A stretch of 64,000 bases of DNA from assembly GCF_002354895.1 (NCBI RefSeq), contig NZ_CP023439.1, forward strand, positions 3,348,001 to 3,412,000, given 5' to 3'. Both the position numbers and the translations under genes were made by a program. The stretch comes from Thauera sp. K11 (lineage in GTDB: Bacteria > Pseudomonadota > Gammaproteobacteria > Burkholderiales > Rhodocyclaceae). The notes beneath the pieces were generated by a model. The model searched no databases. It saw only the letters and a program-made list of their open reading frames with translations, and was not told the origin of the DNA. Below, in pieces: positions 38,216 to 45,878 of the stretch (the stretch's first letter is position 1; each line of letters begins with the position of its first letter).

Positions 38216-39898
38216 TCAGTGCGTCGAGGCGGTCGCGGCGCCGACGCCGGTCTGCGCACGCACGTACTGGTCTTCGAAGGCTTCGCGCTCGTCGCCGGCC
38301 GCCTTGCTGCCGTCGGTCACCGAGAACAGCCAGATGGCGAAGAAGGCGATCGGCATCGAGAACAGCGCCGGCTGGGTGTAGGGGAAGATCGGCGAGGCGA
38401 AGCCCAGCACGTCGACCCACACCGACTTCGACAGCACGACGAAAGCCACTGCGCTGAACAGGCCGAGATAGCCGCCCACCAGCGCGCCGCGGGTGGTCAG
38501 CCCCTTCCAGTACATCGACAGGATCAGCACCGGGAAGTTGGCCGAGGCGGCGACGCCGAAGGCCAGCGCCACCATGAAGGCGACGTTCATCTTCTCGAAC
38601 ACCATGCCGAGCAGCACCGCGACGATGCCCAGGCCGATGGTGGCGATCTTGGACACCTTCAGCTCGGTGGTCTCCGAGGCCCTGCCCTTCATGATGACGC
38701 GGGCGTAGATGTCGTGCGAGATCGCCGACGCGCCGGCGAGCGCCAGGCCGGCCACCACCGCGAGGATGGTGGCGAAGGCCACCGCCGACAGGAAGCCGAG
38801 CAGCAGGTTGCCGCCGACCGCGTGCGCCAGGTGCATGGCCACCATGTTGCCGCCGCCGACGATCTTTCCGCCGATCGAGCCGCCTTCGAAGTACTGCGGG
38901 TTCTGGCCGACGATGATGATCGCCGCCACGCCCATGATGGCAATGACGTTGAAGAAGTAGGCGACGATGCCGGAGGCGTAGAGCACCGACTTGCGCGCTT
39001 CCTTGGCGTCGGTCACGGTGAAGAAGCGCATCAGGATGTGCGGCAGGCCGGCGGTGCCGAACATCAGCCCGAGGCCGAGCGAGATCGCGGTGACCGGATC
39101 GGCCAGCAGGCTGCCCGGGTTCAGCAGATTGGCGCCCAGCTTGTGCACGTCCATCGCGCGGCTGGTCAGCTCGTCGAAGCTGAAGCCGAACTGGCTGAAG
39201 GCCAGCAGCATCACCGCGGTGCCCCCCAGGAGCAGCATGCACGCCTTGATGATCTGCACCCAGGTCGTCGCGACCATGCCGCCGAAGGTCACGTAGATCA
39301 TCATCAGCGCACCGACCACGACCAGCGCAATGTTGTAGTCGAGGCCGAACAGCAGCTTGATGAGCTGGCCGGCGCCGACCATCTGCGCGACGAGGTAGAA
39401 GCACACCACGGTCAGCGAACTCACCGCCGCCATCGTGCGCACCTTGCCCTGGTCGAGGCGGTAGGCGGTGATGTCGGCGAAGGTGAACTTGCCGAGGTTG
39501 CGCAGGCGCTCGGCCATCAGGAACAGGATGATGGGCCAGCCGACGAAGAAGGCGATCATGTAAATGTAGGCATCCACGCCCTGCGCGAACATCATCGCGG
39601 TGAGGCCCAGCAGCGTGGCCGCGGACATGTAGTCGCCAGCGATCGCCAGGCCGTTCTGGAAACCGGTGATGCCGCCGCCGGCGGTGTAGAAGTCCGACGT
39701 GGACTTGGTGCGGCTGGCCGCCCAGTAGGTGATGCCCAGGGTCATCAGCACGAACACGAAGAACATGCCGATGGCGTGGAGATTGAGCGGCTGCTTCTGC
39801 GCAGCCTCCATGGCCGGCCCGGCGGCAAGCAAAGGTACCGAGGCCGACAGTCCGGCGAGGCCCGCACCGGCGCGGGAGAGCAGGCTGGCGCGCATCAT
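38216..39898 (-). CDS. actP: Cation/acetate symporter ActP
   Basis: 560 residues, sodium:solute symporter family with about 13 membrane spans and an N-terminal signal-like segment. Landmarks: [52 protein letters not shown] and [10 protein letters not shown], all typical of ActP. Takes up acetate and related short acids such as propionate or glycolate. The ATG overlaps the yjcH stop by four bases, the usual yjcH-actP coupling. Fits with the propionate module upstream, though acs is not in the window. Confidence 0.93.
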   Translation of the reverse strand: MMRASLLSRAGAGLAGLSASVPLLAAGPAMEAAQKQPLNLHAIGMFFVFVLMTLGITYWAASRTKSTSDFYTAGGGITGFQNGLAIAGDYMSAATLLGLTAMMFAQGVDAYIYMIAFFVGWPIILFLMAERLRNLGKFTFADITAYRLDQGKVRTMAAVSSLTVVCFYLVAQMVGAGQLIKLLFGLDYNIALVVVGALMMIYVTFGGMVATTWVQIIKACMLLLGGTAVMLLAFSQFGFSFDELTSRAMDVHKLGANLLNPGSLLADPVTAISLGLGLMFGTAGLPHILMRFFTVTDAKEARKSVLYASGIVAYFFNVIAIMGVAAIIIVGQNPQYFEGGSIGGKIVGGGNMVAMHLAHAVGGNLLLGFLSAVAFATILAVVAGLALAGASAISHDIYARVIMKGRASETTELKVSKIATIGLGIVAVLLGMVFEKMNVAFMVALAFGVAASANFPVLILSMYWKGLTTRGALVGGYLGLFSAVAFVVLSKSVWVDVLGFASPIFPYTQPALFSMPIAFFAIWLFSVTDGSKAAGDEREAFEDQYVRAQTGVGAATASTH

Positions 39899-40215
39899 TT
39901 GTCCTCCTTCCAGGCGGCGTGCACGATCTCCTTGTTGAGATCGTCGAACTCGCCGTTGGCACGGCGCACGTAGATCAGCGTCAGCACCCAGAAGAACACG
40001 AACTGGAACAGGCCGGCGAGCACCCCGAAGGTCAGGTTGCTGCCCGCGAACAGCCGGCGGCCGATGAGTTCGGGCGCGAAGGCGACGAGCAGCACGAAAC
40101 CGTAGAAGATCACCAGCACGGTGATCGCGAGCAGGCTCGCGAAGCGGGTCCGCTTCGCCACCAGCTCCGCGAACCGCGGATTGCGCCTGATGTGCGCATA
40201 CATCGAACTAGACAT
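39895..40215 (-). CDS. yjcH: DUF485 membrane protein YjcH, ActP partner
   Basis: 106 residues, two membrane helices ([19 protein letters not shown] and [20 protein letters not shown]), DUF485 family. It precedes actP in many proteobacteria and probably assists it. A GGAGGGGG ribosome site precedes the ATG at 40215; an in-frame ATG at 40203 is possible. First gene of the pair; the region upstream carries two palindromes. Confidence 0.9.
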   Translation of the reverse strand: MSSSMYAHIRRNPRFAELVAKRTRFASLLAITVLVIFYGFVLLVAFAPELIGRRLFAGSNLTFGVLAGLFQFVFFWVLTLIYVRRANGEFDDLNKEIVHAAWKEDK

Positions 40216-40315
40216 TTTTCCCCCTCCTCAAGAACAAGAAAACAACGGGCACACCTGGTTGCCGCCTCACCCTCTTCCTGCCGACCGGCTGTCTGGCGCA
40301 GCGTATCGACGGGCG

Positions 40316-40358
40316 GATGATATATCATCTACAAGATTCCATACCAGTGCGTATGGAA
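40316..40358. promoter_or_regulatory. Two palindromes in the yjcH/enoyl-CoA hydratase divergent region
   Basis: GATGATATATCATC at 40316-40329 is a perfect 14-base palindrome. Eight bases further on, TTCCATAC (40337-40344) and GTATGGAA (40351-40358) form 8-base inverted arms around six bases. Both stand out in an AT-rich patch of GC-rich DNA between divergent genes, about 100 bases from each start. Likely operators, regulator unknown. Confidence 0.6.
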
Positions 40359-40443
40359 AAGTAAACACTTGTCGCAATGGGAGAATTTTTCAACTTCCTG
40401 CTCTCCCGGCACATTCCATCCAACTCGGAGGCGCCAGCAAGGC

Positions 40444-41226
40444 ATGGACACACGGATCGGATTCGACGTCGCAAACGGCATCGCCACCATCACCCTGGCC
40501 AATCCGGCCAAGCTCAATGCCGTCACCGCGGCCATGTGGCGGGGCCTGCGCGCGGCCATGGACCGCATCGCCGCCGACGACGGCGTGCGCTGCGCGATCC
40601 TGCGCGGCGCCGGCGAGGACGCCTTCGCCGCGGGCGGCGACATCGAAGAGTTCCTGACCGTGCGCGCGACGGTGGACGACGCCCTGCACTACCACGACGA
40701 CCTGGTGGCCAATGCGCTGGAGGCCGTCCGCGGCTGCGCGGTGCCGACCATCGCCGCGATCCGCGGCGCCTGCATCGGCGGCGGGCTGGAGATCGCCGGC
40801 TGCTGCGACATCCGCATCGCCGGCGAATCCGCGCGCTTCGGCGCGCCCATCAACCGCCTCGGGTTCTCGATGTATCCGGGGGAAATGGCCGGCCTGCTCG
40901 CCCTGGCGGGGCCGGCGGTGGTGCTGGAGATCCTCCTCGAAGGCCGCATCCTCGACGCGCGCGAGGCGCTGCAGAAGGGCCTGCTGAGCCGGGTGGTGGA
41001 CGACGGCAAGGTGTTCGGCGAAGCCGCCGCCTGCGCGGCGCGCATCTGCGCCGGCGCGCCGCTGGTGGCGCGCTGGCACAAGCAGTGGGTGAAGCGGCTG
41101 ATGAACGGCGTGCCGCTGAGCGAAGAGGAGAAACGCGCCGCCTTCGACTTCCTCGCGACCGACGATTACCGCGAGGGCATCGACGCCTTCCTCGCCAAGC
41201 GCACGCCGCGTTTCCACGGCCGCTGA
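40444..41226 (+). CDS. Enoyl-CoA hydratase/isomerase family protein
   Basis: 260 residues, crotonase fold. Oxyanion-hole segments are visible: FAAGGDIEEF near residue 60 and ACIGGGLEIAGCCDIRIA near 105. The usual second catalytic Glu region (near residue 140) reads LGFSMYPGEMAGLL, not a classical hydratase form, so it may be an isomerase or act on an unusual acyl chain. Not tied to a clear pathway; the nearest carbon genes are actP and fumC, transcribed the other way. Start at 40444 after CGGAGG, rather distant, with AAGG closer. Confidence 0.82.
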   Translation: MDTRIGFDVANGIATITLANPAKLNAVTAAMWRGLRAAMDRIAADDGVRCAILRGAGEDAFAAGGDIEEFLTVRATVDDALHYHDDLVANALEAVRGCAVPTIAAIRGACIGGGLEIAGCCDIRIAGESARFGAPINRLGFSMYPGEMAGLLALAGPAVVLEILLEGRILDAREALQKGLLSRVVDDGKVFGEAAACAARICAGAPLVARWHKQWVKRLMNGVPLSEEEKRAAFDFLATDDYREGIDAFLAKRTPRFHGR

Positions 41227-41347
41227 AGCGGCGTGCCGCGGCCTTCGGGCCGGACGCCCTTTCCGCGCGGCCCGCGGCCGGGGCCCCGGCGTCCCTTCCG
41301 GATCCGGCGGGCCGCCGCAGGCGCAACTCGCAGGGCGAGGCTCCTAA

Positions 41348-41362
41348 TGCTACAATGTTGCA
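41348..41362 (+). promoter_or_regulatory. Candidate Zur operator/extended -10 before zur
   Basis: TGCTACAATGTTGCA is a 15-base imperfect palindrome (TGCNACANTGTNGCA). It contains an extended -10 (TGCTACAAT, TACAAT at 41351-41356) 33 bases before the zur start. Zinc-loaded Zur binding here would block its own operon, as is usual. It shares CAATGTTGCA with the phasin promoter region, so another regulator is not excluded. Confidence 0.5.
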
Positions 41363-41388
41363 AAACGAGCCCGCCATTGGAGAACGCC

Positions 41389-41880
41389 GTGGCCAGACCC
41401 CAATCCGAGCAGCTTCCGCCTACCCTTCGCGACGACCCCGCTCCCCACGGCAGCGCCCGCGAGCGCATTGCCGCGCTGGGCGGTCGCGTCACGCGCACGC
41501 GGCTGGTCGCCCTGGAACTGCTGCAGCAAAGCCCACACCCGCTGTCGCACGACGAGATCGGCGAGGCGCTGGCGGCAGCCGGCATCGCCCACGACCGCGT
41601 CACGCTGTACCGCGCCCTCGACTGGCTGGTGGAACGGGGGCTGGCGCGGCGCATCGCCGGCGGCGAGCGCGCCTGGCGCTTCGAGGTGATGCGCGACGCC
41701 ACACATCGCCACGCCCATTTCCACTGCGACCGCTGCGGCCAGGTGGTCTGCCTGGAAGGGCTGGAACCAGCGCCGACCACCGGACTGCCGAGCGGCTTTC
41801 ACGTCGACCGCGCCGAACTCGTACTGCACGGCAGTTGCGCCGCATGCGGCCGCAGCGCCGCGGAGGCGCAGGCACGATGA
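41389..41880 (+). CDS. zur: Fur-family zinc uptake regulator Zur
   Basis: 163 residues. Winged helix (residues ~25-90, VTRTRLVALELLQQS, HDRVTLYRALDWLVERGLA) then a His/Cys-rich dimer domain: HRHAHFHCDRCG and CAACG give the two CxxC pairs of the structural zinc site. Placing it with znuCBA makes Zur, not Fur, the likely identity. I start at GTG 41389 with GGAG six bases upstream; the in-frame ATG at 41347 falls inside the promoter/operator. Represses zinc uptake when zinc is sufficient. Confidence 0.88.
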   Translation: MARPQSEQLPPTLRDDPAPHGSARERIAALGGRVTRTRLVALELLQQSPHPLSHDEIGEALAAAGIAHDRVTLYRALDWLVERGLARRIAGGERAWRFEVMRDATHRHAHFHCDRCGQVVCLEGLEPAPTTGLPSGFHVDRAELVLHGSCAACGRSAAEAQAR

Positions 41881-41996
41881 GCCGCCCCGCCGGCACGCCG
41901 TTCAGCCTGCTCACCGCCAGCCTGGGCAAGCGCCTGGCCCTTGCGGGCGCAGCCGCGGCGCTGCTGTGGCTCGCGATCTTCTGGGCCCTGAGCTGA
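41877..41996 (+). CDS. Small single-span membrane protein in the zur-znu operon
   Basis: 39 residues: a short polar start (MSRPAGTPFSLLTASLGKR) and one membrane helix (LALAGAAAALLWLAIFWALS). Its ATG overlaps the zur stop (ATGA), so it is coupled to zur translation, and it ends just before znuC. I do not recognise a family. The overlap, hydrophobic pattern and position suggest a real gene, perhaps modulating the transporter; function unknown. Confidence 0.55.
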   Translation: MSRPAGTPFSLLTASLGKRLALAGAAAALLWLAIFWALS

Positions 41997-42063
41997 CATG
42001 ACACACCCCGTGCCTCCATTTCGTTCGCAGCAGGCCGGCCCCGGTGCGGCCACGGGAGTCGTG

Positions 42064-42900
42064 ATGCACCCCGCCCCACCCCCCGTCATCCGCTTCGACA
42101 ACCTCACCCTGGGCTACGAGCGCCACCCGGCGGTGCACCATCTCAGCGGCGAGATTCCCGCCGGTGCGCTGGTCGCGGTGATCGGCCCCAACGGCGCGGG
42201 CAAATCGACGCTGCTCAAGGGCGTCGCGGGCGAATTGCGACCGATCGGCGGGCGCATCGAACGCGCCGCGCTGCCGCGCGGCGGCGTGGCCTACATGCCC
42301 CAGCGCAGCGAGATCGACCCCGGCTTCCCGGTATCGGTGTTCGACGTCGTGGCCATGGGGCTGTGGCGCGAACTCGGCGCCTTCGGCGGCCTGGACGACA
42401 GCCGGCGCCGGCGTGTGCGCGAGGCGCTGGCCGCGGTGGGCATGGAAGGCTTCGAGTCGCGTCCGGTCGGCTCGCTGTCCGGCGGGCAGTTGCAGCGCGC
42501 GCGCTTCGCCCGCCTGATCCTGCAGGACGCGCCGCTGATCCTGCTCGACGAACCCTTCGCCGCCATCGACAGCCGGACGGTGGACGACCTCGTCCGCCTG
42601 ATGCTCGGCTGGCACGCCGAGGGCCGCACCATCCTGACCGTGGTGCACGACTTCGAGCAGGTACGGCGCCACTTCCCCACCTGCCTGCTACTGGCGCGCG
42701 AACCGGTGGCCTTCGGCCCCACGCCGCAGGTCCTCACCGACACGCTGCTGGCGCACGCGCGCAGGCTGTCCGAAGCCTTCGACGACGACGCCCCGGAATG
42801 CCACCGCGCGGAAGAGTCCGGCGGCCACGGGCCCGGCGGCGAGGTCGTCCCGCTGCACGACCACGGCCATCCGCACGACCACGCCGGCCACCGGCACTGA
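42064..42900 (+). CDS. znuC: Zinc ABC transporter ATP-binding protein ZnuC
   Basis: 278 residues from the chosen start. Walker [10 protein letters not shown], signature LSGGQLQRARFARL, Walker B LILLDEPFAAID, H-loop VVHDFEQV: manganese/zinc/iron chelate class. The C-terminus is His-rich (about ten His in the last 30 residues, HDHGHPHDHAGHRH), typical of zinc-handling proteins. I prefer ATG 42064 (GGGAG six bases upstream) over 41998, which lacks a ribosome site but remains possible. Energises ZnuB. Confidence 0.9.
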   Translation: MHPAPPPVIRFDNLTLGYERHPAVHHLSGEIPAGALVAVIGPNGAGKSTLLKGVAGELRPIGGRIERAALPRGGVAYMPQRSEIDPGFPVSVFDVVAMGLWRELGAFGGLDDSRRRRVREALAAVGMEGFESRPVGSLSGGQLQRARFARLILQDAPLILLDEPFAAIDSRTVDDLVRLMLGWHAEGRTILTVVHDFEQVRRHFPTCLLLAREPVAFGPTPQVLTDTLLAHARRLSEAFDDDAPECHRAEESGGHGPGGEVVPLHDHGHPHDHAGHRH

Positions 42901-42942
42901 CCCCACCCCGCCCTTTCCGACCTTCACGCCCGCAAACCCGCC

Positions 42943-43809
42943 GTGTACGACCTGCTCGTTTCGCCCTTCATCGATTTCGCCTTCATGCGCCGTGCGCTCG
43001 CCGGCTGCCTTGCGCTGGCGCTGGGCGCCACGCCGGTGGGCGTGTTCCTGCTGCTGCGGCGCATGAGCCTGATGGGCGACGCCATGAGCCACGCCATCCT
43101 GCCCGGCGCGGCGCTGGGCTACCTCGCCTTCGGGCTGTCGCTGGGCGCGATGACGGTGGGCGGCATCGTCGCCGGCATCGTCGTGGTGCTGGCTGCGGGG
43201 GTGGTGACGCGCGCCTCGATCCTGAAGGAAGACGCCAGCCTCGCCGCCTTCTACCTGTTGTCGCTCGCCGCCGGCGTCATGATCGTGTCGCTGCGCGGCC
43301 GCAACCTCGACCTGCTGCACGTGCTGTTCGGCTCGGTGCTGGCCCTGGACGACGGCTCGCTGCTGCTGATCGGCGGCATCGCCACGCTGACGCTGTTCGG
43401 CCTGGCGCTGCTGTTCCGCCCGCTGGCGCTCGAATGCTTCGACCCCGCCTTCCTGCGCGGCGTCAGCCGCTGGTCGCCGGTGGCGCATTACGGCTTCCTG
43501 ATGCTGGTGGTGCTCAACCTGGTGAGCGGCTTCCATGCGCTGGGCACGCTGATGGCCGTCGGCATCATGATCCTCCCGTCGGCCGCCGCGCGGCTGTGGG
43601 CGCACGAACTGCCGGCGCTGCTCGGGCTCGCCGTCGTCTTCGCCGCGGCCAGCGGCGTCGCCGGCCTGCTGCTGTCGTTCCATGCCGACGTGCCGGCCGG
43701 CCCGGCCATCGTGCTGATGTGCGGCCTGGTCTATTTCGCCTCGCTGCTCGCCGCCCCCGGCGGCCTGCTCGCCGGCCGCCTGCCGGTGCGCCACCACCTC
43801 GAGTCCTGA
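42943..43809 (+). CDS. znuB: Zinc ABC transporter permease ZnuB
   Basis: 288 residues, ABC-3 family permease with about eight spans. LLLRRMSLMGDAMSHAILPG is the family hallmark; LGTLMAVGIMILPSAAAR is the second. The start is GTG at 42943 with a weak ribosome site, 42 bases after znuC. Forms the membrane channel for Zn uptake with ZnuA and ZnuC. Confidence 0.9.
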   Translation: MYDLLVSPFIDFAFMRRALAGCLALALGATPVGVFLLLRRMSLMGDAMSHAILPGAALGYLAFGLSLGAMTVGGIVAGIVVVLAAGVVTRASILKEDASLAAFYLLSLAAGVMIVSLRGRNLDLLHVLFGSVLALDDGSLLLIGGIATLTLFGLALLFRPLALECFDPAFLRGVSRWSPVAHYGFLMLVVLNLVSGFHALGTLMAVGIMILPSAAARLWAHELPALLGLAVVFAAASGVAGLLLSFHADVPAGPAIVLMCGLVYFASLLAAPGGLLAGRLPVRHHLES

Positions 43810-43826
43810 CCTTCCCGGAGAATCCC

Positions 43827-44762
43827 ATGCGCCTGCCGTTCCACCGCGCAGCGGCCGCCGCCTGCGCCGCGCTGCTCGCCCTTCTCGCCGTTCCCCGCGC
43901 GAATGCCGCCCCTGCACTGGAAGTGACCGCCAGCTTCAGCATCCTGGGCGACTTCGTGCGCCAGGTCGGCGGCGACCGCGTCGCGGTGCGGGTGCTCGTC
44001 GGCCCCGACGAGGACGCTCACACCTTCCAGCCGCGGCCGTCGGATGCGCGCGCGCTCGGCCGTTCGAAGCTGGTGGTGGCCAACGGCCTCGGTTTCGACG
44101 ACTGGGTCCTGCGCCTGGCCAGTTCGGCCGGCTTTCGCGGCAGGATCGTCGTCGCCAGCACCGGCGTGCGCAGCCTCGGCATGGAGGACGGCGGCAGCCA
44201 CGGCGGCGAGGACGGCCACGGCCACGATGGCGGCATCGACCCGCACGCCTGGCAGGACGTGGCGAACGCCCGGCGCTACGTCGCCAACATCGCCGACGCG
44301 CTGGCCGCCGCGGACCCGGACGGCGCGGCCGCCTACCGCGCCAACGCGGAACGCTATGCCGGCCAGTTGAAGGCGCTCGATGCCGAGATCCGCGCAACGC
44401 TCGGTGCCCTGCCGGCGACGCGGCGCAAGGTCGTCAGCTCGCACGACGCCTTCGGCTACTTCGCGCACGCCTACGGCATCCGCTTCCTGGCTCCGGTCGG
44501 GGTGTCGAACGATGCCGAACCCACCGCGCAGGGCATCGCGCAGCTCATCCGCCAGATCAAGGCGGAGGAAGCTCCCGCCGTCTTCGTCGAGAACATCGCC
44601 GACCCGCGCCTGATCGAGCGCATCCGCAGCGAGAGCGGCGCCCGCGTCGGCGGCACGCTGTATTCCGACGCGCTGTCGGCCGCCGGCGGCCCGGCGCCGG
44701 ACTACCTGTCGATGATGCGGCACAATCTGAAGGGCCTGAAGGAGGCGCTGTCGCCGCGCTAG
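43827..44762 (+). CDS. znuA: Periplasmic zinc-binding protein ZnuA
   Basis: 311 residues with a Sec signal peptide (cut near ANAA). Cluster A-I solute-binding fold: DEDAHTFQPRPSD supplies the first His, a His/Asp/Gly-rich loop (SHGGEDGHGHDGGIDPH) is the zinc-chaperone loop, SSHDAFGYFAHAYG the third ligand, and TLYSDALS the last region. The loop's His content favours zinc over manganese. Last gene of the zur-znu unit, 17 bases after znuB. Confidence 0.92.
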   Translation: MRLPFHRAAAAACAALLALLAVPRANAAPALEVTASFSILGDFVRQVGGDRVAVRVLVGPDEDAHTFQPRPSDARALGRSKLVVANGLGFDDWVLRLASSAGFRGRIVVASTGVRSLGMEDGGSHGGEDGHGHDGGIDPHAWQDVANARRYVANIADALAAADPDGAAAYRANAERYAGQLKALDAEIRATLGALPATRRKVVSSHDAFGYFAHAYGIRFLAPVGVSNDAEPTAQGIAQLIRQIKAEEAPAVFVENIADPRLIERIRSESGARVGGTLYSDALSAAGGPAPDYLSMMRHNLKGLKEALSPR

Positions 44763-44801
44763 CCTGCAGGGGGTCCCGATCCTGCGGAAACGTCGAATTG
44801 G

Positions 44802-44867
44802 TGCACTGCAACAAAAAATAGTTGACGGCTGGCGGCACGTCCTTATACTGCCCAATGTTGCAGCGCA
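44802..44867 (+). promoter_or_regulatory. Phasin promoter flanked by inverted TGC-type repeats
   Basis: A sigma70 promoter TTGACG (44822-44827), 16-base spacer, TATACT (44844-44849). It is bracketed by TGCACTGCAACA (44802-44813) and TGTTGCAGCGCA (44856-44867), which are inverted copies with 11 of 12 bases equal. PhaR repressors of phasin genes bind TGC/GCA-rich sites, so these are candidate PhaR operators. Confidence 0.65.
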
Positions 44868-44926
44868 CAATAATGCGCCAGACAGATTCGCAACCGGACC
44901 CACCACACCCACCCAGGAGATCGCCC

Positions 44927-45514
44927 ATGAACTACTTCACCACCCCCAACGCCTTTACCGCGGCCAACAAGGCCAGCCTCGAAGCCCTGCAGAACCTGGT
45001 CGCAAGCACCCAGAGCCGCGCCGAACGCCTCGCCGCGCTGAACATGGAAGTGCTGCGCAGCGTGCTGGAAGACGGCGCCGCCACCGCCAGGACCCTGCTC
45101 GAGATCAAGCAGCCGCAGGATCTCGCCAAGCTGCAGCAGGACGTCGCCCAGCCGGTGGTCGACAAGTTCGTCGATTACAGCCGCAGCGTGTTCGAGATCG
45201 CGAGCGAAGGCCAGCAGGAACTCTCGAAGCTGGTCGAAGCCCAGATCGCCGAAGTGAACCAGGCGTTCGCCGAAGCGCTGGCCCGTGCCGAGAAGTCGGC
45301 TCCCGCCGGTTCCGAGCCGCTGTTCGCGGGCGTGAAGCAGGCGATCGCCACAGCCAACGAAGCCTACGCCGAGTTCACCAAGCTGGTGAAGCAAGCCACC
45401 GAGACCCTGGAAGCCAACCTCGCCGCGGCGAAGAAGGCCGTCGTGCCGGTGTCGGCCTTGGCGCCCGCCCCGGCCCCGAAGCGCACCGCCGCCAAGAAGG
45501 ACGCCTCCGCCTGA
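44927..45514 (+). CDS. phaP: Phasin family protein (PHB granule surface)
   Basis: 195 residues, helical and amphipathic, phasin_2 family: starts MNYFTTPNAFTAANKASLEA, central LLEIKQPQDLAKLQQD..., and an Ala/Lys/Pro-rich tail (APAPAPKRTAAKKDASA) as in PhaP proteins. Coats polyhydroxyalkanoate granules and controls their size. CAGGAG precedes the ATG. Own promoter with candidate PhaR sites and a strong terminator make it a single-gene unit. Together with the depolymerase-like gene at 15 kb it suggests PHB storage. Confidence 0.92.
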   Translation: MNYFTTPNAFTAANKASLEALQNLVASTQSRAERLAALNMEVLRSVLEDGAATARTLLEIKQPQDLAKLQQDVAQPVVDKFVDYSRSVFEIASEGQQELSKLVEAQIAEVNQAFAEALARAEKSAPAGSEPLFAGVKQAIATANEAYAEFTKLVKQATETLEANLAAAKKAVVPVSALAPAPAPKRTAAKKDASA

Positions 45515-45565
45515 TGCCGTCGTATCCGGGGTGATGCCTGCATCGCCCCGGCGGCGCCACGTCCC

Positions 45566-45608
45566 GCATTCGCCGCCCGGCACCGCCCCGGGCGGCGAAT
45601 GCCGTTTA
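45566..45608 (+). terminator. Strong terminator hairpin after phaP
   Basis: A perfect 15-base stem (45566-45580 with 45588-45602), starting GCATTCGCCGCCCGG, closes a 7-base loop and is followed by CGTTTAC. It lies 51 bases past the phaP stop. The remaining spacer to 45878 (364 bases in all) has no gene; only a weak TTGCAA at 45665 as a possible -35. Confidence 0.75.
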
Positions 45609-45878
45609 CGTGGCCATGCCGCGCCACTGGCGGGATCCGCCCCGCCCGGCTGCCGTCCGGGCGCTTGCAAACGGGGTATTTCCTGCTACGAATGAAGTAC
45701 CAGAAACAAGCTGCGGGCGCGTGCCCCTGGCGGTGCGCCCGTCGGGTCGACAGAGAGCCCTGCCGCGCGCAGGCCGCCGCGACGCACGATGCGTCCGGCC
45801 CCTGCCCGTTGCGATCGCCCGAGCGGGCGGACACGTGTTGCGTCGCCGATGTCGGCCCGCCCCCTCGGAGGTGGCATC

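Noticed and set aside
41347-41388. ATG start for zur
   Set aside because: It overlaps the extended -10 and palindrome; GTG at 41389 has a ribosome site at normal distance.
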